59,413 bases of DNA from Photorhabdus namnaonensis. Lineage in GTDB: Bacteria > Pseudomonadota > Gammaproteobacteria > Enterobacterales > Enterobacteriaceae. Shown piece after piece: positions 43,767-53,100 of this stretch (position 1 is the first letter of the stretch; each line of letters opens with the position of its first letter). A model generated the notes under the pieces. The model was given only the letters and a program-made list of their open reading frames with translations. It ran no database searches and was not told where the DNA came from. The position numbers were made by a program, and so were the translations under genes. The DNA lies in assembly GCF_001684335.1 (NCBI RefSeq), contig NZ_LOIC01000083.1, positions 105,326 to 164,738 on the forward strand, in the 5' to 3' direction.

Positions 43767-46700
43767 ATGCCTGTGAATTATAATATTGTCGCTTTAAGTC
43801 CAATGCAAGAAGGGATGCTTTATCACTCCATTGAAGAGGGCGGCAAAGATGTTTACGTGACAAACTTTACCTTAACCATTGCGGGTTTGATTGATGAAAA
43901 GAAATTAGAAATTGCATGGAACAGAGTGGTGTCAGAACATCAGGCATTACGGACGGTTTATCGCTGGCGGGGATTGAGCCATCCTGTTCAGGTTATTTTT
44001 GAAAATAAACCACTTCACATAGATTTCAGAACATTTGAAAATAATAGTTATAGGGCAGATCAAGAAAATATTAATCAAATAGTCTCTCAGAAAACTGAAA
44101 TCGATTTAGAACGTTGTCCAATCAAAATTAACTTATATAAAGCAGGCGAAGATAATTATATACTTCATGTTCAATATCATCACATTTGCATGGATGGTTG
44201 GAGTCTGGGACTATTAATAACCCAACTTTGGGATTATTATGATCATCCTCAATTAAAATGTGTTGGCAACATTTTTGATTATCAAGATTATATTATTCAT
44301 TTAAATAAAGTGAAGCAATGTAATAAAGCCAGAGAGTTCTGGACTGGCGTCATATCTCAGGGAGCGGCAATGAGTTTACCAAGTAAACAAAACTTGCTCT
44401 CAAAAGGAATCGGTAAAATTGAATCTACATTAGATAAAAATCTAATAAACGCAGTCGAGTTATATTGTAAAAATAATGGATTTACGCTGGCTATTGCAAT
44501 ATACGCAGCTTGGTCAATCATTTTAGCTAAGTATAATGATTCTGAGTCCATTTGCTTTGGTACCACAGTATCCGGTAGAGATAATTTAATTTCTGGCATT
44601 GAAAATAGCATTGGTTTATATATTCAAACACCGCCTTTGTTAATTGATAATCTCTCCAGTCAAACGACGCTTTTCAGCATCATGAAGAGCGTACAAACCA
44701 CGATATTGGAGCGGGATGCTTATAAAGAGTATCCAATATCTGAAATACAAAGCGTTAATAAAATAAAACATAATCTTTTTGATAGTATTGTGGTGATAGA
44801 AAATTACCCAATTTCGAGAAGGTTACAACAGATGTCAACCAGTTTGGATATTCTTTCCTATACAACGTCTGAAACTACAAATTTCAATCTGAGCTTAGAA
44901 GTCAATTTACTTGATTCAGCGATTTTGAAGTTAAGTTATAATTCCGAAAAATACGAGCAATATTTTATTAATGGCATCCTGAAACAGTTCACGAAAGTAT
45001 TAAAATCGATAGCTTATAACGCAGAAAAGACATTATCTGAACTCTGTTTCTTAGATGAGAAAGAGTATAATCAGTTAATTATTGATTTTAATAATAATGA
45101 TGTTCCATTACCTGGGCCTGCTCACTTAACTTCCGCATGGCAGGCGGCGGTAGAAAAATATCAAGATGATATCGCCATTAGACAACAAGGTATTAGCGTC
45201 ACTTACGCGGAACTTGATGAGCTATCTAACCAAATTGCCAACAATCTCTATTCAAAAGGTGTTAAGCATCAGGAGCTTGTTGCAGTTAAATGTCGTGCTA
45301 GCATTCATACGATAGCGCTGTTAATTGCGATAAATAAATTAGGTGCTGCCTATGTTCCAATCGATATATCTACCCCGGAAGAACGGGTAAACAAGATTTT
45401 ATCTAATGGTATTAAATATATTATTTATCATGATGATTTGCTCAGTTTGTCGAAGATAAACGAAGGTGGCAATCAACGACCAAATTTGGCATACTCTGAA
45501 AATGACCTTGTATATACTATATTTACCTCAGGATCTACCGGAGAACCGAAGGGAGTGATGCTAGAACACCACACGGTTATGAACTATATCTACTGGGCTA
45601 TTAGCGCCTACCATTCAGAGGGTTATCGTTCGGTTTATCCTTTGTTTACCAGTCTTGCGTTTGACTTAACCGTGACTTCTATTTGGTGCCCGCTCATTTC
45701 TGGCGGAGAAATAGAAATTATCGATAAAGAGTCATTTGAAGCGTTGCAAGATGTGGCTAAGAGCCAAAATCTAAGTCATGTCAAGATCACACCTTCGCAA
45801 TTAAATCTACTTAATCAAATCTGTGATAATAACAGTTCATTACAGACGTTTATTCTCGGTGGTGAACAATTAGAAAGTCAATTGTGTAAAGAGATAACAG
45901 ATAAACTGAAACCTGGCGTAACTATTTGTAACGAATATGGCCCGACAGAAGCCACCGTTGGTTGTATGATCTATCGATATCAACGAGATCGACAAGAAAA
46001 CCCGGTTGTTCCCATAGGTAGACCGATAAATAACGCGAAAATATATATCTTAGATAAAAATTTACATCCGCAACCAATAGGTGTTCCCGGTGAGATTTAT
46101 ATCGGGGGAAGAGTCCTTGCCAGAGGATATTTGAATCGGCCGGATTTAACCGCTGAAAAATTTATTGATAGTCCCTTTGATCATAAATCAAAACTATATA
46201 AAACCGGTGATTTAGCTTTCTTTAACACTGAGGGTGACATTGAATATATCGGTAGAGTAGACAATCAAATAAAATTGAGAGGCTATAGAATTGAGCTAGA
46301 TGAAATAGCGACAAAAATAAAGTCATATGACGCATGCCGTAATGCCATTGTGGTTATTAAGAAGATTCATGGAGAAGATCAACTAGTTGCTTATTATGTT
46401 TCTAGTCAGAATATTGAAGAGAATAATCTGAGGCGTTATTTATCTGAATCTCTTCCTAATTACATGGTGCCTGGCATATTTAAATCGGTGGATGAAATTA
46501 AATTGACAACGAATGGGAAAGTCGATTTAGCAAGCCTGCCTGATCTTGATTTAACGAACCAAAATATTGCTGATTTAGAGGGTTCAAGCTATAAAGATAA
46601 AGTACTTGAGGTATTCTCCTCAATTTTAGAGGTAGATCAAATAGACTTTAAAACCAGTTTCTTTGATTTGGGGGCTAACTCAATAAAACTGCTTAGAATC

Positions 46701-46907
46701 ACAAATGTTTTGAATGAGTTCTTGCCTTTCCCGTTAAAAGTTGTCGATTTCTTCACATACACGAATATGGCTACTCTTATTTCCTATATTGAGTCCGGTG
46801 AAAAACAGGAAATAAATTTGGTCAATAAAGAAGAGGCTATGTCGAGACGAGACCGACTAGCGGAACGTCGTGGAAAAATGAAGAAAAGAGTCAGTTTTAC
46901 TCATTAA
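43767..46907 (+). CDS. NRPS module C-A(Asn code)-T
   Basis: The 1046-aa NRPS has a C domain (LSPMQEGMLYH start; HHICMDG 138-144), an A domain and a T domain (LGANSIKLL). The specificity residues are D633 L634 T637 K673 I696 G698 E723 V731 G732, i.e. DLTKIGEVG, identical to the first NRPS and predicting Asn. There is no E or TE domain. The C-terminus is a very basic tail (RRDRLAERRGKMKKR), perhaps a docking element. It probably adds an L-Asn, or a related amide residue, after the initial D-Asn cap. RBS-like GGA motifs lie ~10 bp before the ATG. Confidence 0.92.
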   Translation: MPVNYNIVALSPMQEGMLYHSIEEGGKDVYVTNFTLTIAGLIDEKKLEIAWNRVVSEHQALRTVYRWRGLSHPVQVIFENKPLHIDFRTFENNSYRADQENINQIVSQKTEIDLERCPIKINLYKAGEDNYILHVQYHHICMDGWSLGLLITQLWDYYDHPQLKCVGNIFDYQDYIIHLNKVKQCNKAREFWTGVISQGAAMSLPSKQNLLSKGIGKIESTLDKNLINAVELYCKNNGFTLAIAIYAAWSIILAKYNDSESICFGTTVSGRDNLISGIENSIGLYIQTPPLLIDNLSSQTTLFSIMKSVQTTILERDAYKEYPISEIQSVNKIKHNLFDSIVVIENYPISRRLQQMSTSLDILSYTTSETTNFNLSLEVNLLDSAILKLSYNSEKYEQYFINGILKQFTKVLKSIAYNAEKTLSELCFLDEKEYNQLIIDFNNNDVPLPGPAHLTSAWQAAVEKYQDDIAIRQQGISVTYAELDELSNQIANNLYSKGVKHQELVAVKCRASIHTIALLIAINKLGAAYVPIDISTPEERVNKILSNGIKYIIYHDDLLSLSKINEGGNQRPNLAYSENDLVYTIFTSGSTGEPKGVMLEHHTVMNYIYWAISAYHSEGYRSVYPLFTSLAFDLTVTSIWCPLISGGEIEIIDKESFEALQDVAKSQNLSHVKITPSQLNLLNQICDNNSSLQTFILGGEQLESQLCKEITDKLKPGVTICNEYGPTEATVGCMIYRYQRDRQENPVVPIGRPINNAKIYILDKNLHPQPIGVPGEIYIGGRVLARGYLNRPDLTAEKFIDSPFDHKSKLYKTGDLAFFNTEGDIEYIGRVDNQIKLRGYRIELDEIATKIKSYDACRNAIVVIKKIHGEDQLVAYYVSSQNIEENNLRRYLSESLPNYMVPGIFKSVDEIKLTTNGKVDLASLPDLDLTNQNIADLEGSSYKDKVLEVFSSILEVDQIDFKTSFFDLGANSIKLLRITNVLNEFLPFPLKVVDFFTYTNMATLISYIESGEKQEINLVNKEEAMSRRDRLAERRGKMKKRVSFTH

Positions 46908-46928
46908 TAAATATGGAGATAAATAATA

Positions 46929-47387
46929 ATGACTTCACAATCTATTAAAAACGTGGTCTTAACAGAGTTGAATGGCGATGCGGAAGAGATAAGAAGAGTT
47001 GTAGATATTTGGTATCTTGCTTCAATTAAGTGTCATCATTTTGTTAGCGAGAGTTTTTGGCACTCATGTAAGGAGGATATGATGAATATATATATTCCTG
47101 GCGCTGAAACTGTAGTTGCCAAATATAATGATGAAATTGTTGGATTTATCAGTTTGGTTGATAACATTCTGGCGTCAATATTTGTGCATCCTGATTTTCA
47201 AGGTAAAGGGATTGGAAAGAAATTACTATTCGATGCCTTCGGTAAAAGGAGTGATTTGGTTCTTAACGTTTATTCAAAAAATAAACTGGCGAGAGATTTT
47301 TATAAAATGAATGGCTTTGTCGAGGAAAAAGAAGGTGTGGATGAACATACTGGTGAGTTAGAAATTACGATGAAGTGGAATGGCTAA
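46929..47387 (+). CDS. GNAT-family N-acetyltransferase
   Basis: The 152-aa protein has the GNAT acetyl-CoA motif A (IFVHPDFQGKGIGKKLL, Q-x-x-G-x-G) and motif B (SKNKLARDFYKMNGF), and overall resembles the YjaB group. It sits between two NRPS genes within the operon. In zwittermicin clusters a GNAT enzyme (ZmaR) N-acetylates the product and gives self-resistance; here it could do the same or tailor a side-chain amine. GGAG lies ~10 bp before the start. Confidence 0.88.
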   Translation: MTSQSIKNVVLTELNGDAEEIRRVVDIWYLASIKCHHFVSESFWHSCKEDMMNIYIPGAETVVAKYNDEIVGFISLVDNILASIFVHPDFQGKGIGKKLLFDAFGKRSDLVLNVYSKNKLARDFYKMNGFVEEKEGVDEHTGELEITMKWNG

Positions 47388-47412
47388 TTAACTTTAAAGA
47401 TGAGATATTAAA

Positions 47413-49977
47413 ATGGTTGATAATAGTAATGTAATTAGTGAAGCTACGGTAAGTTATTGGAAGGGATTTTTATCTGAATATCGTAGCCCAGAGTACGAGA
47501 TTTCTTATTGTAAAGATATCTCATCTAAACCAACAAAGTTTAGCTTTTCTGAAGAAACTTCAAAGACCTTACTCTCAATTGCAAATGGTTCAAATAAACG
47601 GTTGAGCATATTGCTTGTGTCTTTGGCCGCTTATGCGCAGGCAATAATGTTGAAGAGTTCTGAGGTGACTGTTGTTACTGGAAGTTATCTCGAAGATTCA
47701 ACTGAACCAAAGGTATTATGCCTACCGTTTAACTTCGATAGTGAGTGCACCTTAAAAGAGGTGATCGTAGCGGCTTCAACAAATATTCAGCAAAAGTTTG
47801 CGTATGCCGTAGCATCTTTTCAAAATATTTTTGATAGTACAGTTACCTTCCCTTTAGCTGTTATATTGAAAAATTGCCAAAAAGAGTCTTATGAATTTTT
47901 TGAGCGCGCCTTATCGCAATTATTCTTTGAACATGATGATGCGCTGATATCCTGTGAAGTGACTTCGATATACGGTTCAGATTATGTCATCACTATGATG
48001 AATATAATAGAATCTTGGGCGAATAAAATACGCTCTGATTGTAAAATTTCTGAGTTGCCAATCACTAATCCCTTTTATTTAAATGCTGTTGAAGCAGAAA
48101 ATGGCATTGATACTGAACAGTCGATACTGGCTTTATTTAAGCGACAAGTCAGTATGCACCCGGGAAAAACGGCTATCGCAGATAGTGTGGGGGAATTGAG
48201 TTATGCTGAACTGGATAAATTAAGTGATACCTGCGCCGTCAGGTTAATAGAGTTAGGTATCGAAAGAGGCGATACGATTGGTATACATATGCCGCGATCT
48301 TGCTCAGCAATAGTCGCAATGTTCGCGGTGCTTAAAGCCGGCGGAAAATATTGTCCTTTCGATATAAATTGGCCTGTTGGCAGAAAGAAATATGTATTAG
48401 ATATTGCAGAGATGCGATTAGTGATATCGTCAATTGATACCCAGTTGGCGTTGGAAGAGTACCGCCAGATTACCTATGACAATCTGCAACAAGATGGATT
48501 TGATGCAAAACAAAACCTTCAACTGCCTGAAATTAATGGTCAAGATTCCGCTTACATTATTTTTACCTCTGGCTCGACGGGTAATCCAAAAGGGGTTGAA
48601 ATTCCTCACAGTGCCGTTGTCAATTTAGTCCAAGGGTTATATCAAAAGGTTTATTGCAATTACCCGTGGGATTTGAATGTCTCAATGATGTCGGCACTCA
48701 GTTTTGACGCGTCGGTACAGCAACTTTATCCGGCGCTTTTACTGGGCCATACGCTTCATATCGTTCCTGACGAGATCAGAAAAGATGGCAGGAGAATCAG
48801 TCAATTTTGGCGCGACAGGGAAATCCATATTGCCGATTGCACTCCAACCCATTTAAGGATGATTAGGTCACAAATGCATGGTCAGCCCATTGATTGTCAG
48901 GTAAAGCATCTGATGATTGGCGGCGAAAAATTAGATCGGCAAAATTGGTTGAATTTCGCTGATTGCTGGGAGTCGGTTCCGAACGCGTCTAACGCATATG
49001 GGCCTACAGAATGTTGTGTGCAATCACTCTCTTTTGAATTTAACGCTTCAAGCCAGATTAATACTGAGACGATTCCTATTGGTCTGCCAATGTCTGGTGA
49101 GGAAATTGTACTGATTGATGAATTTATGCGAATTCTTCCTAAAGGGGCGGTGGGAGAAATCGCTATATCTGGGAAAGGGTTGGCAAAAGGCTATATTAAT
49201 AATGTTCAGTTATCTCAAAAATCTTTCGTTTTCATCAATGGTAAGCGTTATTATCGAACGGGTGACCTGGCAAGATATATCGGCGAGGGCGGTATGATTT
49301 ATTTAGGAAGGATAGATAGCCAGGTAAAAATAAATGGATATCGAATAGAGCTTGGTGAAACAGAGAAAGTTATTCAACAAGTGATATTCAAAGTATATTC
49401 CGTGGATGCTATCAAACCAGTCGTTGACGTCCATGTGACAGTAAAAAATAAAGAGTCTGGTAATCAATTATTGATCGCTTATATTTGTACTAATGAAGAA
49501 ATCGATTTTGGTACGATTCGTAAGGAAATTGCGTTCCATCTTCCTGATTATATGGTACCAGCATATTTCATTGCGGTTGATAAATTCCCGCAAAATAGTA
49601 GTGGTAAAATTGATAACGCTAAATTACCAGATCCTCGTTGCGACGTGGTGCAGAAAAAAATTGTGGCATGTAATAGCGAGACGGAACAGCAAATATTGGA
49701 TATCTGGGCGGATTTACTGACTACCCGGAAAGAGAATATCAGCTTAACAGATAACTTCTTTGATTTAGGTGGTTCATCATTTAAGTTAGCGCAACTTAGT
49801 TTCAAATTAAGTGAAGTATTTGCGCGGGAAATAGAAATTGTCGATTTATTTCAATACACTACGATTCAGTCACAAGCACAATATATAGATGGCAATGAAC
49901 AATCATTAGACAGTTCCGATAATGGCGCTAATTCAACAGAACAGTTTGATGAAGCATTAAAGATATTCGGTCTTTAA
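47413..49977 (+). CDS. NRPS (half C)-A-T protein
   Basis: The 854-aa protein begins with ~215 residues resembling only the C-terminal lobe of a condensation domain (TVSYWKGFLSE..., RLSILLVSLAAYAQAIML), without any HHxxxDG motif, so it cannot condense. An A domain and a T domain (LGGSSFKLA) follow. The specificity residues read D432 A433 Q436 D475 M501 G503 A528 V536 Q537 (DAQDMGAVQ), closest to my memory of Gln/Glu-type codes DAQDLGVVD, but not clear. It may supply its amino acid to the terminal C domain of the KS-AT-KR-ACP-C protein. ATG start; GATGAG ~8 bp upstream. Confidence 0.88.
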   Translation: MVDNSNVISEATVSYWKGFLSEYRSPEYEISYCKDISSKPTKFSFSEETSKTLLSIANGSNKRLSILLVSLAAYAQAIMLKSSEVTVVTGSYLEDSTEPKVLCLPFNFDSECTLKEVIVAASTNIQQKFAYAVASFQNIFDSTVTFPLAVILKNCQKESYEFFERALSQLFFEHDDALISCEVTSIYGSDYVITMMNIIESWANKIRSDCKISELPITNPFYLNAVEAENGIDTEQSILALFKRQVSMHPGKTAIADSVGELSYAELDKLSDTCAVRLIELGIERGDTIGIHMPRSCSAIVAMFAVLKAGGKYCPFDINWPVGRKKYVLDIAEMRLVISSIDTQLALEEYRQITYDNLQQDGFDAKQNLQLPEINGQDSAYIIFTSGSTGNPKGVEIPHSAVVNLVQGLYQKVYCNYPWDLNVSMMSALSFDASVQQLYPALLLGHTLHIVPDEIRKDGRRISQFWRDREIHIADCTPTHLRMIRSQMHGQPIDCQVKHLMIGGEKLDRQNWLNFADCWESVPNASNAYGPTECCVQSLSFEFNASSQINTETIPIGLPMSGEEIVLIDEFMRILPKGAVGEIAISGKGLAKGYINNVQLSQKSFVFINGKRYYRTGDLARYIGEGGMIYLGRIDSQVKINGYRIELGETEKVIQQVIFKVYSVDAIKPVVDVHVTVKNKESGNQLLIAYICTNEEIDFGTIRKEIAFHLPDYMVPAYFIAVDKFPQNSSGKIDNAKLPDPRCDVVQKKIVACNSETEQQILDIWADLLTTRKENISLTDNFFDLGGSSFKLAQLSFKLSEVFAREIEIVDLFQYTTIQSQAQYIDGNEQSLDSSDNGANSTEQFDEALKIFGL

Positions 49978-50004
49978 GCTTAATTTCGTTAATTTATCCA
50001 TTTT

Positions 50005-50051
50005 AAAAATATCAATTGAAAAATATCAATTGCAATATATTGATATTTTAA
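50005..50051. repeat. 14-bp direct repeat and inverted copy before last PKS gene
   Basis: AAAAATATCAATTG occurs twice in tandem (50005-50018, 50019-50032), followed by an inverted version CAATATATTGATATTTTA. It may be a binding site or an mRNA structure in the 113-bp gap before the last PKS gene. Confidence 0.6.
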
Positions 50052-50107
50052 TTAAACGTCTCTCAATAATTTAATGGCTAATTTAGCACTTGCTAATATT
50101 GAAAATC

Positions 50108-53100
50108 ATGAAAAAAGATAATCATATGCACGAATTTACCAGGCAAAAATTAACGGGGCTAGAAATCGCTATTGTCGGTGTTTCTTGTCGCTTCCCTAAT
50201 AGTGAAACAGTAGAGAGTTTTTGGAAAAACTGTCTAGAGGGCAAGGATTGTATCTCTCGTTTTTCTGATGAAACATTGGCGAAAAATGGCGTGCCTAAAC
50301 AGCATTATGAGAGCCAAAATTATGTCAACGCCAAGGGTGTTATTGATAACCCTTTAACGTTTGATGCTGATTTTTTTGATTATAACAAGCGTGAAGCTGA
50401 GTTTTTGGAACCACAAATTCGTAAATTACATGAATGTGGTTTTGAAGCGTTAGGTTCTGCCGGTATTGTTCCGTCTGAATACAAAGGGGCGGTTGGTTGT
50501 TATTTAGCATCAAGCGCTCAACTTGGTTGGCAAATGGCCGCTTATGACGAATGTGAACAAGATGGCGCCAGTCTTTTTTCTGCATTTAACTTAGTAGAGA
50601 AAGACTTTTCGGCAACTCGACTGGCGTACAAATTGGGTTTAACAGGGCCTGCAATTGCCATTCAGACAGCGTGCTCTTCATCTCTCACCGCAATACATCT
50701 GGCATCAAGAGCCTTGTTATTAGGTGAATGCCAGACAGCTCTCGTTGCCGCCGCGACTTTAGTGACGCCCAATCAGCAAGGTTACTTATATCAAGATGGC
50801 ATGATCACCTCTCCAGATGGAACTTGCCGACCATTTGATGAAATGGCTAATGGTACTGTCGGCGGCGAAGGCGTTGGTGCGATAGTGTTGCAGCCGCTCA
50901 AAATTGCATTGGAGCAAGGACGGCCTATTTTGGCCTTGATTAAGGGATCAGCGCTTAGCAACGATGGTTCAAGAAAAGTAGGTTACACCGCGCCGAGCAT
51001 TGATGGACAATTCGAAGCGATTAAAGGGGCTTTGGCTATGTCTAAGGTTGAAGCTGAATCCATTTCTTATATTGAAGCCCACGGCACGGCGACCAAGCTT
51101 GGTGATCCAATAGAAATAACCGCTCTGAATAAAGTTTTCTCCAACGTCTTACCGCAGAGTATTGCTATTGGGTCGGTAAAGTCGATTATTGGGCACCTTG
51201 ATAGTGCGGCTGGAATGGCTGGGTTAATAAAAACGGCGCTGATGTTAAAACACAAAAAGCTGTGCGCTAATCGGTACTTTACGAATCCGAATCCTAAAAC
51301 AAAACTCTCTTCTTCACCTTTTTATGTAAATACCGACAGTAAAGATTGGAATAGCGCAACAGTGAGGCGAGCAGGAGTAAGCTCATTTGGTATTGGGGGA
51401 ACCAATGCTCATGTGATACTGGAAGAATATGTCTGTGAACCTCACGATGATCAAACTTCTGATGCAGTAAAATTACTCCCGCTGTCGGCTAAATCTGAGT
51501 GGAGTTTGGGGGAAATGGAAAACCGGTTAATCGCGTGGTTAGCCTCTAATCCTAATAAATTAGCCGACGTCGCTCATACCTTACAAAATGGTCGCGAGCA
51601 TTTTGGTTATCGATCTGTATTGGTTTGCTCAGACGACAGGGCGACATACTCTACAGCCGACTTTGTTCGTGGTCGGTGTGAACATGCAAACAAACGTGTT
51701 GTTTTTCTCTATCCCGGTCAAGGCTCGCAATATCAGACTATGGGGCTAGGTTTATATCTTCGTGAATCGGTTTTTAAAGAGCAAGTAGAGCACTGTTTAT
51801 CACTTTTGAACGATGAAAAAAGAGAACAGATAAGAAATTACTTAATGGAACCGGAAAGTTCTAATGCGTTTCCTGCCGAAATCATACAGCTTGCCATATT
51901 CATCGTTGAATACGCGACAACGCGATTAATGGAATCAAAGGGTATTCAGCCTGATATATTATTAGGTCATAGTCTGGGTGAATATGTTGCGGCGACTATT
52001 TCAGGGGTTTTTGCGCTAAAAGATGCTCTATTTTTGGTTGGTAGACGAGCGCAATTGATGGAGAAAATGTCTCCAGGCGCCATGTTGAGTGTACCTTTGT
52101 CAAAAGAGCAAGTTGTAGAACTATTGGCGGGAAGTTTAGAAATTGCGGCGGTTAATGGTAAAGATTCAACAGTATTGTCTGGTTCTATTGAAGATATCGA
52201 GAACCTGAAATCTTATTTGCAACTACAGGGCATTCATTCGCGTCAACTAAAAACTACCCACGCGTTCCATTCTAAAACCATCGATGAAATACAGGATGAA
52301 TATGAGCAGGCATTGCAAACGGTCGCGTTTAATTCTGTAAATATCCCAATTTTGTCAAACCTATCTGGTGATTGGCATGATAATAATGAAATTAGAAGAC
52401 CGGCATATTGGTTGTCTCATCAAAGAGATAAAGTTGACTTTTTAGGGTGTTTAGAGACGCTTTCTTCGCAGCAACATCTTGTTTTCATCGAAGTAGGACC
52501 TGGCAACACTCTTGCTAGTTGTGTACAGAAATTCTTTAAACAAAAACCAGATCAACAAATACATATTGCCAATATGTTAAGGCATCCGAATTTACCTGAG
52601 GGTGATGTCACCTATTTCTACAGCCAACTTGCTAAGTTGTGGTGTATTGTCGGATTAGGAAATTGGCAAGTGCCGAATAGCCAATTTGGTCGTCTCATTC
52701 ATTTACCTGTGTACGCGTTTGCTGAAAAAGAGTTCACAAAGATCAGAGATAGGTTGGTAAAAGGTCGAGCGCCACAGATTAAATCACCGGGTATAAAAGA
52801 AAATATCTTGTATCGACCAGTGTGGTATAGAAGTTCATGTGATGATATTAAGAAAATGGCACATGAAGGGCAGGTATATGCTCTAACTACACATCGTGGA
52901 GCTAACCGCAATAGAGCGCTAGTCGATAACGTTTTATCAATGCAAAATATTATCTTTGTCGAGGAGGTTGATAAATTACCTTCGTTAAATCTAACGGGCT
53001 GTTGTTCGTTTGTATTAATGCCTAATGCAGAAGACTTTGTTTGTGATCCAATAGCACATTATCTTGAATGGCTCGCATGTATCAAAAATATATTATCCAT

